Assembly (NCBI GenBank): GCA_040755755.1
Contig: JBFLZW010000078.1
Span: 21,328 to 85,327 of the forward strand
Length of the DNA: 64,000 nt
Source: a bacterium
GTDB taxonomy: Bacteria; SZUA-182; DTGQ01
Direction of reading: 5' to 3'
Below are positions 34,746 through 42,053 of this stretch, piece by piece; the stretch's first letter is position 1; every line of letters begins with the position of its first letter. The position numbers and the translations under genes were made by a program. The notes beneath the pieces are model-generated. The model was given only the letters and a program-made list of their open reading frames with translations, did no database searches and was not told the origin of the DNA.

Positions 34746-35911
34746 CCTTCATTCCTCACCTTGGCCCGGTCCCTGCTCAGGAATTTTTTCAGGGCAGGCC
34801 AGACATCTTCTTTGCTGCGGATACCAAGAATGACAAAATTTTCAGTTGCCAGGGGCTCGAAGATTTTCATCATCGATCCCCAGGAGAAGGTGTCAAAGGG
34901 TTTGATTTCGCCATAGCCAAACAGGTTGCAGATCTGCTTGAGCTCCTGGGCATATCTGAGCGCTTCCTGATTGTCCTCGGTAAAGTTATCCCCGTCCGAG
35001 CAATGAAAAGCGTAGATATTCCACAGCGACGGATGATATCGCTCCTTGATGATCTCGAGGGCCTTTTTATAGCCTGACGAGATCATGGTTCCACCCGATT
35101 CGCCCCGGTGGAAGAACTCATTTTCAGTCACTTCCTTGGCCTCGGTATGGTGAGCGATGAATACAACTTCGACGTTCTGGTACCTGCGGCGTACAAACTG
35201 GTACAGGAGGAAATAGAAACTCCTGGCCAGATATTTTTTGGTGATATCCATGGATCCCGAGGTATCCATGACACAGAAGACCACGGCATTCGAATGCTCC
35301 TTGATATCGACCACGATCCGGTTATAGCGCAGGTCATTCTCGTGGAAGGGAAAACGGTCCTCCTCCTCCACATGACTGGCGATCTTGCGGCGGATGTGCT
35401 CCTTCATGGTCCATCGGCGGTTCAGCCGGGGCCGGATGCCAAGGTGCTTGACCCCTTTGGGCTTCATGAGCCGCTCGGACTCAATGATATGGAAGCGCTT
35501 TCGCTCCATGTCCGGCAACTCGAGATCTTCGAACAGATAATTGATGGCCTCCTCCAGGGTGATTTCGGTTTCGTAGATGTCATCACCCGGCCGGTTTCCC
35601 GGTCCGGCCGGTCCGGTCCCCTCATTCTGGGGATTCCCTTTCTGCACCACGTCTCCCGGCTTGGCCTGGCCGTTTCCGGTGCCTACGTCAGGATTGTTAT
35701 GGCCGAAAATAAACTGGTACTCCTTGATCCCCCGGATAGGGATCTTGATCCGCTTGTCGCCGCTCTGGCCGATAATCGACTCCTCGGAAATGATATTCTG
35801 GATATTCTGCTTGATCGCCTCTTTCACCTTTTCCTTGTGGCGTTTGCGATCTCTGGCGCTGCGGTCACTTCCGCGGGCGGCACCGCGCTGAAAGGTTCGA
35901 AATATGGTCAT
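34742..35911 (-). CDS. yeaH: YeaH/YhbH-family protein (DUF444) with a von Willebrand A domain
   Basis: 389 residues. A basic N-terminus (RGAARGSDRSARDRKRHKEKVKEAI) leads to IKIPIRGIKEYQFIFG, then the family's NYLFEDLELPDME segment. The C-terminal half is a vWA-like domain with the metal site DTSGSMD, EVVFIAHHTEAKEV and RGESGGTMISSGY. It works with the PrkA/YeaG kinase in nitrogen- or stress-response signalling in E. coli. It starts 16 bases after prkA, with GGGAG upstream, and is coupled to spoVR. Confidence 0.95.
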   Translation of the reverse strand: MTIFRTFQRGAARGSDRSARDRKRHKEKVKEAIKQNIQNIISEESIIGQSGDKRIKIPIRGIKEYQFIFGHNNPDVGTGNGQAKPGDVVQKGNPQNEGTGPAGPGNRPGDDIYETEITLEEAINYLFEDLELPDMERKRFHIIESERLMKPKGVKHLGIRPRLNRRWTMKEHIRRKIASHVEEEDRFPFHENDLRYNRIVVDIKEHSNAVVFCVMDTSGSMDITKKYLARSFYFLLYQFVRRRYQNVEVVFIAHHTEAKEVTENEFFHRGESGGTMISSGYKKALEIIKERYHPSLWNIYAFHCSDGDNFTEDNQEALRYAQELKQICNLFGYGEIKPFDTFSWGSMMKIFEPLATENFVILGIRSKEDVWPALKKFLSRDRAKVRNEG

Positions 35912-35926
35912 GGGAAAATCACTCCC

Positions 35927-37867
35927 TTAATCTTTCCAAAGGTTATTGGCAGCATAGCGCAAAACCACCTCACAGCAGTGGGGGCAGTAATTATTGAATT
36001 CAATCATGGTCTTGACCATAATCTCGTATTTTTCGTTCTGCTCCCTGTCCCGGGTTTTGGCTTTGGTGACAATGCGCGAAAGATCCCGGACCGAGGTCAT
36101 CAGTTTTTTCTCGATGGCATCGCGAAGCGGTGCATAAGACTTGTAATTCACTTTTTCACCACGCCTGAGCAGGGCGAACATATAACTGGTGACATCCTGC
36201 CGGAAGCCTTCAGCCGCAGAGACGGTAATGCCGATCTGCTCCTCGATGGAGCGAAGAAGCTTCTGATCAGGCTCAAGCTCTTCCTTGGTATTGGGGTCCT
36301 TGACTTTGGTCCGGTTCACGTAGGCTTCGGCATGGTCCAGGTAATTCTGGAACAGGGTTTCCGCCTGCTCGGCATAGGAATGGACGAAAGCCTTGGTGAC
36401 TTCCTTTTCCAGGATATCCAGATACTCCTTGTGCAGGGTGTCCTGCAAAAAGCCAAGATAGCGCTTTCGCACATCATCGGCCAGGCTCATCTCCTTCACC
36501 TGGGCGATCATGGCCTCGCGGATGGAAATGGGGTTGATGCAGTTATGCTCGGCCTCCGAGATGGCATTATCGATGCTCTTCATGACAAAGCGGGTGGAGA
36601 TGCCGGACATTCCTTCATTGACTGCCTCTTCCCGCAGCTCTTCGGCATCGATCTTCTGGTGATAGCCCTTTTCGACGATTTCCTGGCCATTATAGAGCTT
36701 CAGCTTGGTCATCAGGTCGCACTTGTTGGTGGGCTGAAGCCTGGTCAGAATGGCGAACATCGAGGCGATCTCGATGGTATGGGGAGCGATATGCGCCGTA
36801 AATTTGCTCCGGTTAATAATCTTTTTGTATATTTTGACTTCCTCGTCCAGCTCCATCACATAGGGAACTTCCACCTTGACGATACGGTCAAGAATGGCTT
36901 CGTTGGTGTGGTCCGCTTTGAATTTCTCCCACTCGGCTTCATTGGAATGGGCCAGAATCACGCCGTCGAAGTAAATCATCGAGTGCTTGCCGGGCGCAGG
37001 AATCATTTTTTCCTGGGTGGCCGTGATCATGGTATGCAGATACTCAGTTTCATTTTTGAACACCTCGATGAATTCCACAATTCCCCGGTTTCCGGCGTTA
37101 AAAGCACCGTTCAGGGAGAGAACTCGCGGGTCATCTTCTGAGTACAGGTCAAGTTTGGAAATATCCTCACTGCCGATCAGGATTGAGGTGTCCTGGTTGT
37201 TGGGATCAACCGGCGGAACAACGCCGATTCCCCGGCGCGAGCGAATGGAAAAATCCACGGTTTCCACGGGGAATTTCTCGTATTCCTTATTAAATTCGTT
37301 TTTCAGACGGAACCGGCAGATAGGACAGAGGTCTCCTTCAATGGGAATGCCAAGGAGCTTTGAAAAATCTTCCCGCAGATGGTGCGGGAGGAGATGGAGG
37401 GGCTCCTCATGCATCGGACACCCCTTCAGGCAGTAGATGGGGTCCGTCTCCTCAAGACCGGCTTTCAGCTTCTCCATCAGGCTCGATTTTCCGGCTCCCA
37501 CCGGGCCTACCAGATACAGTACCTGCCTGCTTTCCTCACCACCCATGGAGGCAGAGTGAAAGTAGCGGACAATCTGATTGATCACCTTATCCATGCCGAA
37601 AAATTCATTCTCGAAAAAGGCATACTTGCGCACGGTCTCGTGCCGTCGAAGCCTGCGCAGCCTCGGATTATCTTCCGGATGCTCTACCCGGACTCCCGGT
37701 TCGGTAATTACCTTGTAAAGACGGCCATGAGCCAGTTGAGCAATGGCAGGATTTTCTTTCAGTATTTCCAGGTAATCAAGAAATGTTCCTTCGAAATGCT
37801 TTCGATTGCGCTCTTCTCGATCCTTTCGGATCAGCGTTTTAAAATCGACATTATTCGACACAGACAT
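35927..37867 (-). CDS. prkA: PrkA/YeaG-family AAA+ serine protein kinase
   Basis: 646 residues. The N-terminal AAA+ module carries the Walker A site LVGPVGAGKSSLMEKL after FGMDKVINQIVRYFHSASMGGEE. A cysteine pair (CLKGCPMHEEPLH) and CPICRF suggest a metal-binding insert, as in other members. DGVILAHSNEAEW and VPYVMELDEEVKIYKKII follow, and the kinase-like C-terminal region closes with CPHCCEVVLRYA. PrkA kinases are bacterial stress regulators; the Bacillus protein has also been linked to protease activity. It is the first gene of the prkA-yeaH-spoVR transcript. The ribosome site GGGAGG is six bases before the ATG. Confidence 0.95.
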   Translation of the reverse strand: MSVSNNVDFKTLIRKDREERNRKHFEGTFLDYLEILKENPAIAQLAHGRLYKVITEPGVRVEHPEDNPRLRRLRRHETVRKYAFFENEFFGMDKVINQIVRYFHSASMGGEESRQVLYLVGPVGAGKSSLMEKLKAGLEETDPIYCLKGCPMHEEPLHLLPHHLREDFSKLLGIPIEGDLCPICRFRLKNEFNKEYEKFPVETVDFSIRSRRGIGVVPPVDPNNQDTSILIGSEDISKLDLYSEDDPRVLSLNGAFNAGNRGIVEFIEVFKNETEYLHTMITATQEKMIPAPGKHSMIYFDGVILAHSNEAEWEKFKADHTNEAILDRIVKVEVPYVMELDEEVKIYKKIINRSKFTAHIAPHTIEIASMFAILTRLQPTNKCDLMTKLKLYNGQEIVEKGYHQKIDAEELREEAVNEGMSGISTRFVMKSIDNAISEAEHNCINPISIREAMIAQVKEMSLADDVRKRYLGFLQDTLHKEYLDILEKEVTKAFVHSYAEQAETLFQNYLDHAEAYVNRTKVKDPNTKEELEPDQKLLRSIEEQIGITVSAAEGFRQDVTSYMFALLRRGEKVNYKSYAPLRDAIEKKLMTSVRDLSRIVTKAKTRDREQNEKYEIMVKTMIEFNNYCPHCCEVVLRYAANNLWKD

Positions 37868-38382
37868 GTTTTTCCTCCCTGCGACCTCTCCTTAATAAGT
37901 AAGGATACAGTCAAAAAATCTTATAAATACTTAACCTGGTGGTAAAAATCGATCCCCGTGGCAATATTGTGGCAATATGAGGATCTTAAGCAAGCAAAGG
38001 TACAATACAAGTAAATGCATAAAACTTGCCAATACAATTCCACCAAGAATATATTTACTTACTCCTATATCAGAGATCAATATGGCAACTAACTTAATAG
38101 ACGGACTCTTATCCTATTATGTTATTGGATGAAAAAAACAAAATCAAGGACGAGATAGAAAGCAGGATTGTTTAATTTTAGAACATGGGTGGTCAGATAA
38201 GTGGCAGGGGGAGGAGGGAAGGCTCATAAGTACAGGAGAAGGTTCACAATGTCGGTTTTTTGGTTAATGCGTTGAATTTGCTGTTATTAATAGCAGCCCT
38301 TTCCTCCTCGTCCCTGAAGGGGAGAGGGCTCTTTTGGTAAGTAGCCTGCTGTTCATGACATTGCCCTCCTGATGGACGACAA
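37868..38382. other. Gene-free region upstream of prkA
   Basis: About 515 bases, AT-rich in the left two thirds. The only structure I can support is a hairpin of the CCCTC-GAGGG class at 38294-38330 (AGCCCT...AGGGCT). No promoter with good boxes was found for prkA, and no small ORF is convincing. Confidence 0.5.
38294..38330. repeat. CCCT/AGGG hairpin repeat
   Basis: AGCCCTTTCC and GGAGAGGGCT form a stem around CTCCTCGTCCCTGAAG, followed by TTTTGGTAAGTAG. A very similar tail, TTTTATGGTTAGTAG, follows the hairpins near 31575, so both belong to one dispersed family. Confidence 0.5.
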
Positions 38383-39066
38383 TTAAAATTCCCAATCTGG
38401 CCCTGGGCATTCGACAGTTATAATATCGTTCCTGGTTGGGTGTTTGAAGGTCAGAGATTTAGCCAAAAGCCGGATAGTGTTATCGGGAAGGGGTGACGGA
38501 GCGCCATATTTGACATCGCCGACAACAGGGTGTCCTGCGGCAGCCAGTTGAGCACGGATCTGGTGTTTTCGTCCGGTGTGGAGGGTGATCTCAAGGAGGG
38601 ATTTCCCCTTGTGCTCCTTCAGGGTCCTATAGAACAATACCGCATTTCGGGCTCCTGGATCTGACTCTTCGGCCAGTCTGGCCCCTTTGTCTTCCCTCTT
38701 GAGAAAAGAGAGCAAAGAACCTTCTGCCGGACTCATCTCCCCATACACTTGTGCCCAGTATATTTTAGTAATACTCCGGGAGCGAAACTGCTCCGACAGC
38801 CGGGAGGCGCCTTTGGATGTTTTGGCCATGACGACCACTCCGGACACCGGGCGGTCAAGGCGGTGGATCAGGCCAAGAAAGACGTTCCCTGGCTTTTTGT
38901 ACCTATCTTTGATATACTGTCTGATCATATCCATCAGGGAGATGTCTCCGGAAATATCCCCCTGGACCAGAACACCGCCAGGTTTATACACGGCAATGAT
39001 ATGATTGTCTTCATAGAGAATGTTCAGATTCTCCTGCCCCGGCAGGGAAAAGGATTTTGTGACCAT
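38383..39066 (-). CDS. RluA-family pseudouridine synthase
   Basis: About 227 residues from ATG 39066 (GAGG ten bases upstream; a TTG at 39081 would add five residues). ILYEDNHIIAVYKPGGVLVQGD opens the fold. The catalytic motif GLIHRLDRPVSGVVV contains the essential aspartate, and EITLHTGRKHQIRAQLAAAGHPVVGDVKYGA is the family's RNA-binding C-motif. There is no S4 domain. It isomerises uridines in rRNA or tRNA; the target cannot be given, and the short length is like RluC/D relatives without S4 or TruC. Confidence 0.9.
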   Translation of the reverse strand: MVTKSFSLPGQENLNILYEDNHIIAVYKPGGVLVQGDISGDISLMDMIRQYIKDRYKKPGNVFLGLIHRLDRPVSGVVVMAKTSKGASRLSEQFRSRSITKIYWAQVYGEMSPAEGSLLSFLKREDKGARLAEESDPGARNAVLFYRTLKEHKGKSLLEITLHTGRKHQIRAQLAAAGHPVVGDVKYGAPSPLPDNTIRLLAKSLTFKHPTRNDIITVECPGPDWEF

Positions 39067-39113
39067 ACGATGGGTCCTCAATCAGCGAAAAATACAACAA
39101 AAAACAGATCAAT

Positions 39114-40748
39114 ATGGCAAAGAACAGAGCGAAACGGACAACAAAAGGAACAGAAAGGCATAAAGCCGGCCTTCGGCCTGACAGCGGGAAGCTTCAGCAC
39201 CGCGAGAAACTTTCTGGCCGGGAAAAACTTCCTGCCCGGGAGAAACTTACCCCTGGGCTGCCCTCACTCAAAGAGTGGTTCCAGAGGAGTAATCTATCAC
39301 TTACCGACAGGCAATACAAGCAGCTTTGGCAGTATCATAACCTGCTGCGGAAAAAAAACAAAGAGTATGACCTGACCCGCATCGTTCAGTTCGATACCAT
39401 GGTTCTAAAGCATTATATCGACAGCATCCTGGTTGCCAGGCTTCTGGACTGGAACCTCCCCTCCCCCCTTCTTGATCTTGGTACCGGTGCAGGACTGCCA
39501 GCCATTCCGCTGAAAATTGCCTGCCCTGAGACCGAATTCATCCTTTCCGAGGGGCGGCATAAAAGGATTCAGTTCCTGCATGAAGTGGTGGAAGCCCTGG
39601 ATTTGCAGAAAATCGAAATTTACGGCCATAAAACTTCTGCCTCTTTCAGCCGTCCAATCAGGGGAGTCATTACCCGGGCTGTTGAGCCTATGGCCGAAAC
39701 TCTGGCCAAGGTAAAAAAAAGCCTGCAACCGGGAGGATGGGCGATCTTCATGAAAGGTCCCCAGTGCGACGGGGAAATTGCAGAAGCAACTGAGAGCATG
39801 GGACGCTTTTACCGGCTCGACCGGGATGTTGCCTACACCATTCCCCATACTCCCCATCAGCGACGGCTGGTTATCTTCGAGCGGCTCTCTGACCCGATGG
39901 AAGCTGAACCGGGGAAACATCGGATACCGCTCATAGAAAGCCCGGCCAATGAAACCTTCAAGCAAATAAAAGCCCTTTTGACCTCACGGGGGATAAAAAA
40001 AGAAGGTCATGCTCTGGTGTTCGGTCAAAAAATCATCGCTGAGATCATGCGGGATTTCCCCGGCCTGTGCACCGGCCTGATTCTCTCACCATCAGAGGAA
40101 AAAGCCGGTGAGCAGGGTTTACCGGAAGACATCCTCAGGGAACTTCACCTCGATCCTGGGCAGGTGTCCCTCTACCGCTTAAGCCGTCCCCTCTACCGCG
40201 AGCTGGATATCTTCGGAACCGGGGCCGATATTCTGGTAGTGCGAACACCTTCTCTCCAAACCTGGCAGGCAGATGAAACCACGCCGGGATGCACCCTGAT
40301 GATTCCCTTTCAGGACCCTGAAAATACCGGCGCGGTTATTCGAAGTGCAGCCGCTTTCGGGGTCAGGGAGATCATCCTGCTTCAGGAAGCAGCCAATCCC
40401 TATCACCCCAAAAGCATCAGGGCCGGTGGAAGTGCTGTCTTTCGAGTGAGTTATCGCAAGGGCCCATCCATTCAGGAGATTCAGCCGCTTATCCAGGCAG
40501 CGCGCAGAAAGGAAGTCCATCTGATTACCCTGTCTATGGAGGGAGCTGATATCAGCCGGTTTGAATTTCCGGACAGCTTCATCCTGCTGCCCGGCCTCGA
40601 AGGCCCCGGCCTGCCCCAAGACCTCAGGTCCCAGGCCCTGGCCACCCCTCTGGCCATCCCCATGGAGCCCGGCCTTGAGTCGCTGAATGCAGCTACGTCT
40701 GCGGCCATCGCCCTGTATGAATGGAGGAGGAAAAGGAGGAAAGAATAA
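39114..40748 (+). CDS. RsmG-TrmH fusion: 16S rRNA m7G methyltransferase joined to SPOUT 2'-O-methyltransferase
   Basis: 544 residues. After a basic lead comes an RsmG (GidB) domain (about 45-265): DRQYKQLWQYHNLL, the SAM-binding LDLGTGAGLPAIPLKI, and TRAVEPMAETLAKVKKSLQPGG. A linker domain (about 270-370) and a TrmH/SpoU SPOUT domain follow: DPENTGAVIRSAAAFGV, LLPGLEGPGLPQDLR and ESLNAATSAAIALYEW, the three trefoil-knot motifs. RsmG makes m7G527 in 16S rRNA; SpoU enzymes methylate ribose 2'-O positions in rRNA or tRNA. Both sets of key motifs look intact. The start has only a weak ribosome site, and a later start is possible within the lysine-rich lead. Confidence 0.9.
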   Translation: MAKNRAKRTTKGTERHKAGLRPDSGKLQHREKLSGREKLPAREKLTPGLPSLKEWFQRSNLSLTDRQYKQLWQYHNLLRKKNKEYDLTRIVQFDTMVLKHYIDSILVARLLDWNLPSPLLDLGTGAGLPAIPLKIACPETEFILSEGRHKRIQFLHEVVEALDLQKIEIYGHKTSASFSRPIRGVITRAVEPMAETLAKVKKSLQPGGWAIFMKGPQCDGEIAEATESMGRFYRLDRDVAYTIPHTPHQRRLVIFERLSDPMEAEPGKHRIPLIESPANETFKQIKALLTSRGIKKEGHALVFGQKIIAEIMRDFPGLCTGLILSPSEEKAGEQGLPEDILRELHLDPGQVSLYRLSRPLYRELDIFGTGADILVVRTPSLQTWQADETTPGCTLMIPFQDPENTGAVIRSAAAFGVREIILLQEAANPYHPKSIRAGGSAVFRVSYRKGPSIQEIQPLIQAARRKEVHLITLSMEGADISRFEFPDSFILLPGLEGPGLPQDLRSQALATPLAIPMEPGLESLNAATSAAIALYEWRRKRRKE

Positions 40749-40771
40749 TAGAAAAGGTTTATTGATACGGC

Positions 40772-41332
40772 CTATTGATGGTGAATGATCCTTTCGTGTT
40801 CTTCAAATCCTGCAGCCACCATTTCCAATTTCTTGTCCAGCCGATCTATTTTTCTATCCAGATGGTCCGTCTTTTCATCTATCTTTTTATCGAGTTGGAT
40901 GACCTTCTTATCGAGTTGGATGACCTTCTTATCAAGTCGGGCGACCTTCTTATCAAGTTGGATGACCTTCTTATCAAGTTGGATGACCTTTTTATCAAGT
41001 TGGATGACCTTCTTATCAAGTTGGACGACCTTCTTATCAAGTTGGACGACCTTCTTATCAAGTTGGATGACCTTCTTATCAAGTTGAGCTATCTTTTTAT
41101 CGAGTTGCTTATGCATGGTAAATATCATAGCCTGGGTTTCGTCAATTCTTTTATCCAGTTCCTCTGTCCGCCTGTCCAGCTTTTCACTTAAAGAGGCTAC
41201 TCCTTCAGCTACCACCTGAACCTTACCGGTAAGATCCTCAACCACGATGCCAAACCGATGCATAGTATCTTCCATGATACCAAACCGATGCATCATAACA
41301 CTTTCAATAAATTCTTTCAGTTCACTATCCAT
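40772..41332 (-). CDS. Coiled-coil protein with eleven LDKK heptad repeats
   Basis: 186 residues. The N-terminal part carries an internal duplication (MMHRFGIMED, TMHRFGIVVED). It is followed by a continuous predicted coiled coil of eleven near-identical heptads (LDKKVIQ, LDKKVVQ, LDKKVAR), then LDRKIDRLDKKLEMVAAGFEEHERI. There is no membrane segment or signal peptide. The heptads arise from a 21-bp tandem repeat in the DNA. The type is that of small bacterial coil proteins of unknown role, sometimes next to toxin-antitoxin or phage-tail genes; none is here. Copy number is probably variable between strains. Confidence 0.7.
   Translation of the reverse strand: MDSELKEFIESVMMHRFGIMEDTMHRFGIVVEDLTGKVQVVAEGVASLSEKLDRRTEELDKRIDETQAMIFTMHKQLDKKIAQLDKKVIQLDKKVVQLDKKVVQLDKKVIQLDKKVIQLDKKVIQLDKKVARLDKKVIQLDKKVIQLDKKIDEKTDHLDRKIDRLDKKLEMVAAGFEEHERIIHHQ
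40883..41109 (-). repeat. 21-bp tandem repeats encoding LDKK heptads
   Basis: About eleven consecutive copies of the plus-strand unit TTGGATGACCTTCTTATCAAG with a few substitutions (GGGCGACC, GGACGACC, TTTTTATC). All copies are in phase with the minus-strand coding frame. Confidence 0.9.
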
Positions 41333-42053
41333 GCTTTATATCCTTATTTTTTACTCCCCTCCCTTTATTTGTGAAAACAAGAAGCCGGAGGAAAAGACGA
41401 ATGAGAACCTGTGATACAGGAGTCCCATGCCTTTTTCGTTATTCTACAATATAAACCGGGAAATTGCAAACAGCTTGTTCAAGCAAATTGAGCATGACCT
41501 TAAGTTCCTGGATTCAGCTATGGCTGCGGCTATTATGGCTCTGCGGCTGTTGCCTTTATGGTATGAGTAAGCAGTATAAATGAAGAAGGAGACAAGGCAG
41601 CAGCAATAAGCCATTGGGATTCACTTTCGACTTGCTAAAGTTAACTGGAGTTATTATAATTTATCAATAGATTGCCTTATCTCGAAGAGAAGTTCCCCGG
41701 TAAAGTTATTGCTGGAGGAAAAATGGGTTTATTCCTCCCATTTTTCCGGTAAGGAGGTGAGATTGGATAAATAGAGATCATTAGTCTTAACGACCTGCGT
41801 GCATTATTCAATCTACAATTCAAGACTCAATAGTGTTGTACTCGATGATGAGCCCATTTGGTCCATCATCCAGTCCGCGCCTCCCCCCAACGGAACAAGA
41901 TGGCCACGGCAATGATACTCTCTTTCCCCCACAATCCATACACACAGCAGGACTCAGCGCCACCGCATTTACTCTGATACAAGCCACGATGATATAAACC
42001 CATGCCAAGGGCTCATGAACCAATCAGCTTTATCATTGGAAGGAGATAAGACC
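41333..42053. other. Gene-free region with a strong promoter and long leader
   Basis: Between the coiled-coil gene and the cohesin/dockerin gene. It contains a near-consensus promoter (41632-41660) and, in the transcribed leader, a hairpin of eleven perfect base pairs at 41714-41744 (GGAAAAATGGG with CCCATTTTTCC). I looked for a c-di-GMP riboswitch core and found none. Confidence 0.5.
41632..41660 (+). promoter_or_regulatory. Strong candidate sigma70 promoter with a 390-base leader
   Basis: TTGCTA (41632-41637), a 17-base spacer and perfect TATAAT (41655-41660). The next plus-strand gene starts at 42054, so the predicted leader is about 387 bases. Confidence 0.6.

Noticed and set aside
35108..37141. 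A 677-codon open frame on the plus strand opposite yeaH and prkA
   Set aside because: It is the antisense shadow of two well-recognised genes, crosses the gap between them, and its product has no family signature and an unlikely Leu/Gly/Asp-rich composition.
40883..41109. CRISPR-like regular repeats
   Set aside because: The units are directly adjacent without spacers and encode protein heptads in frame.
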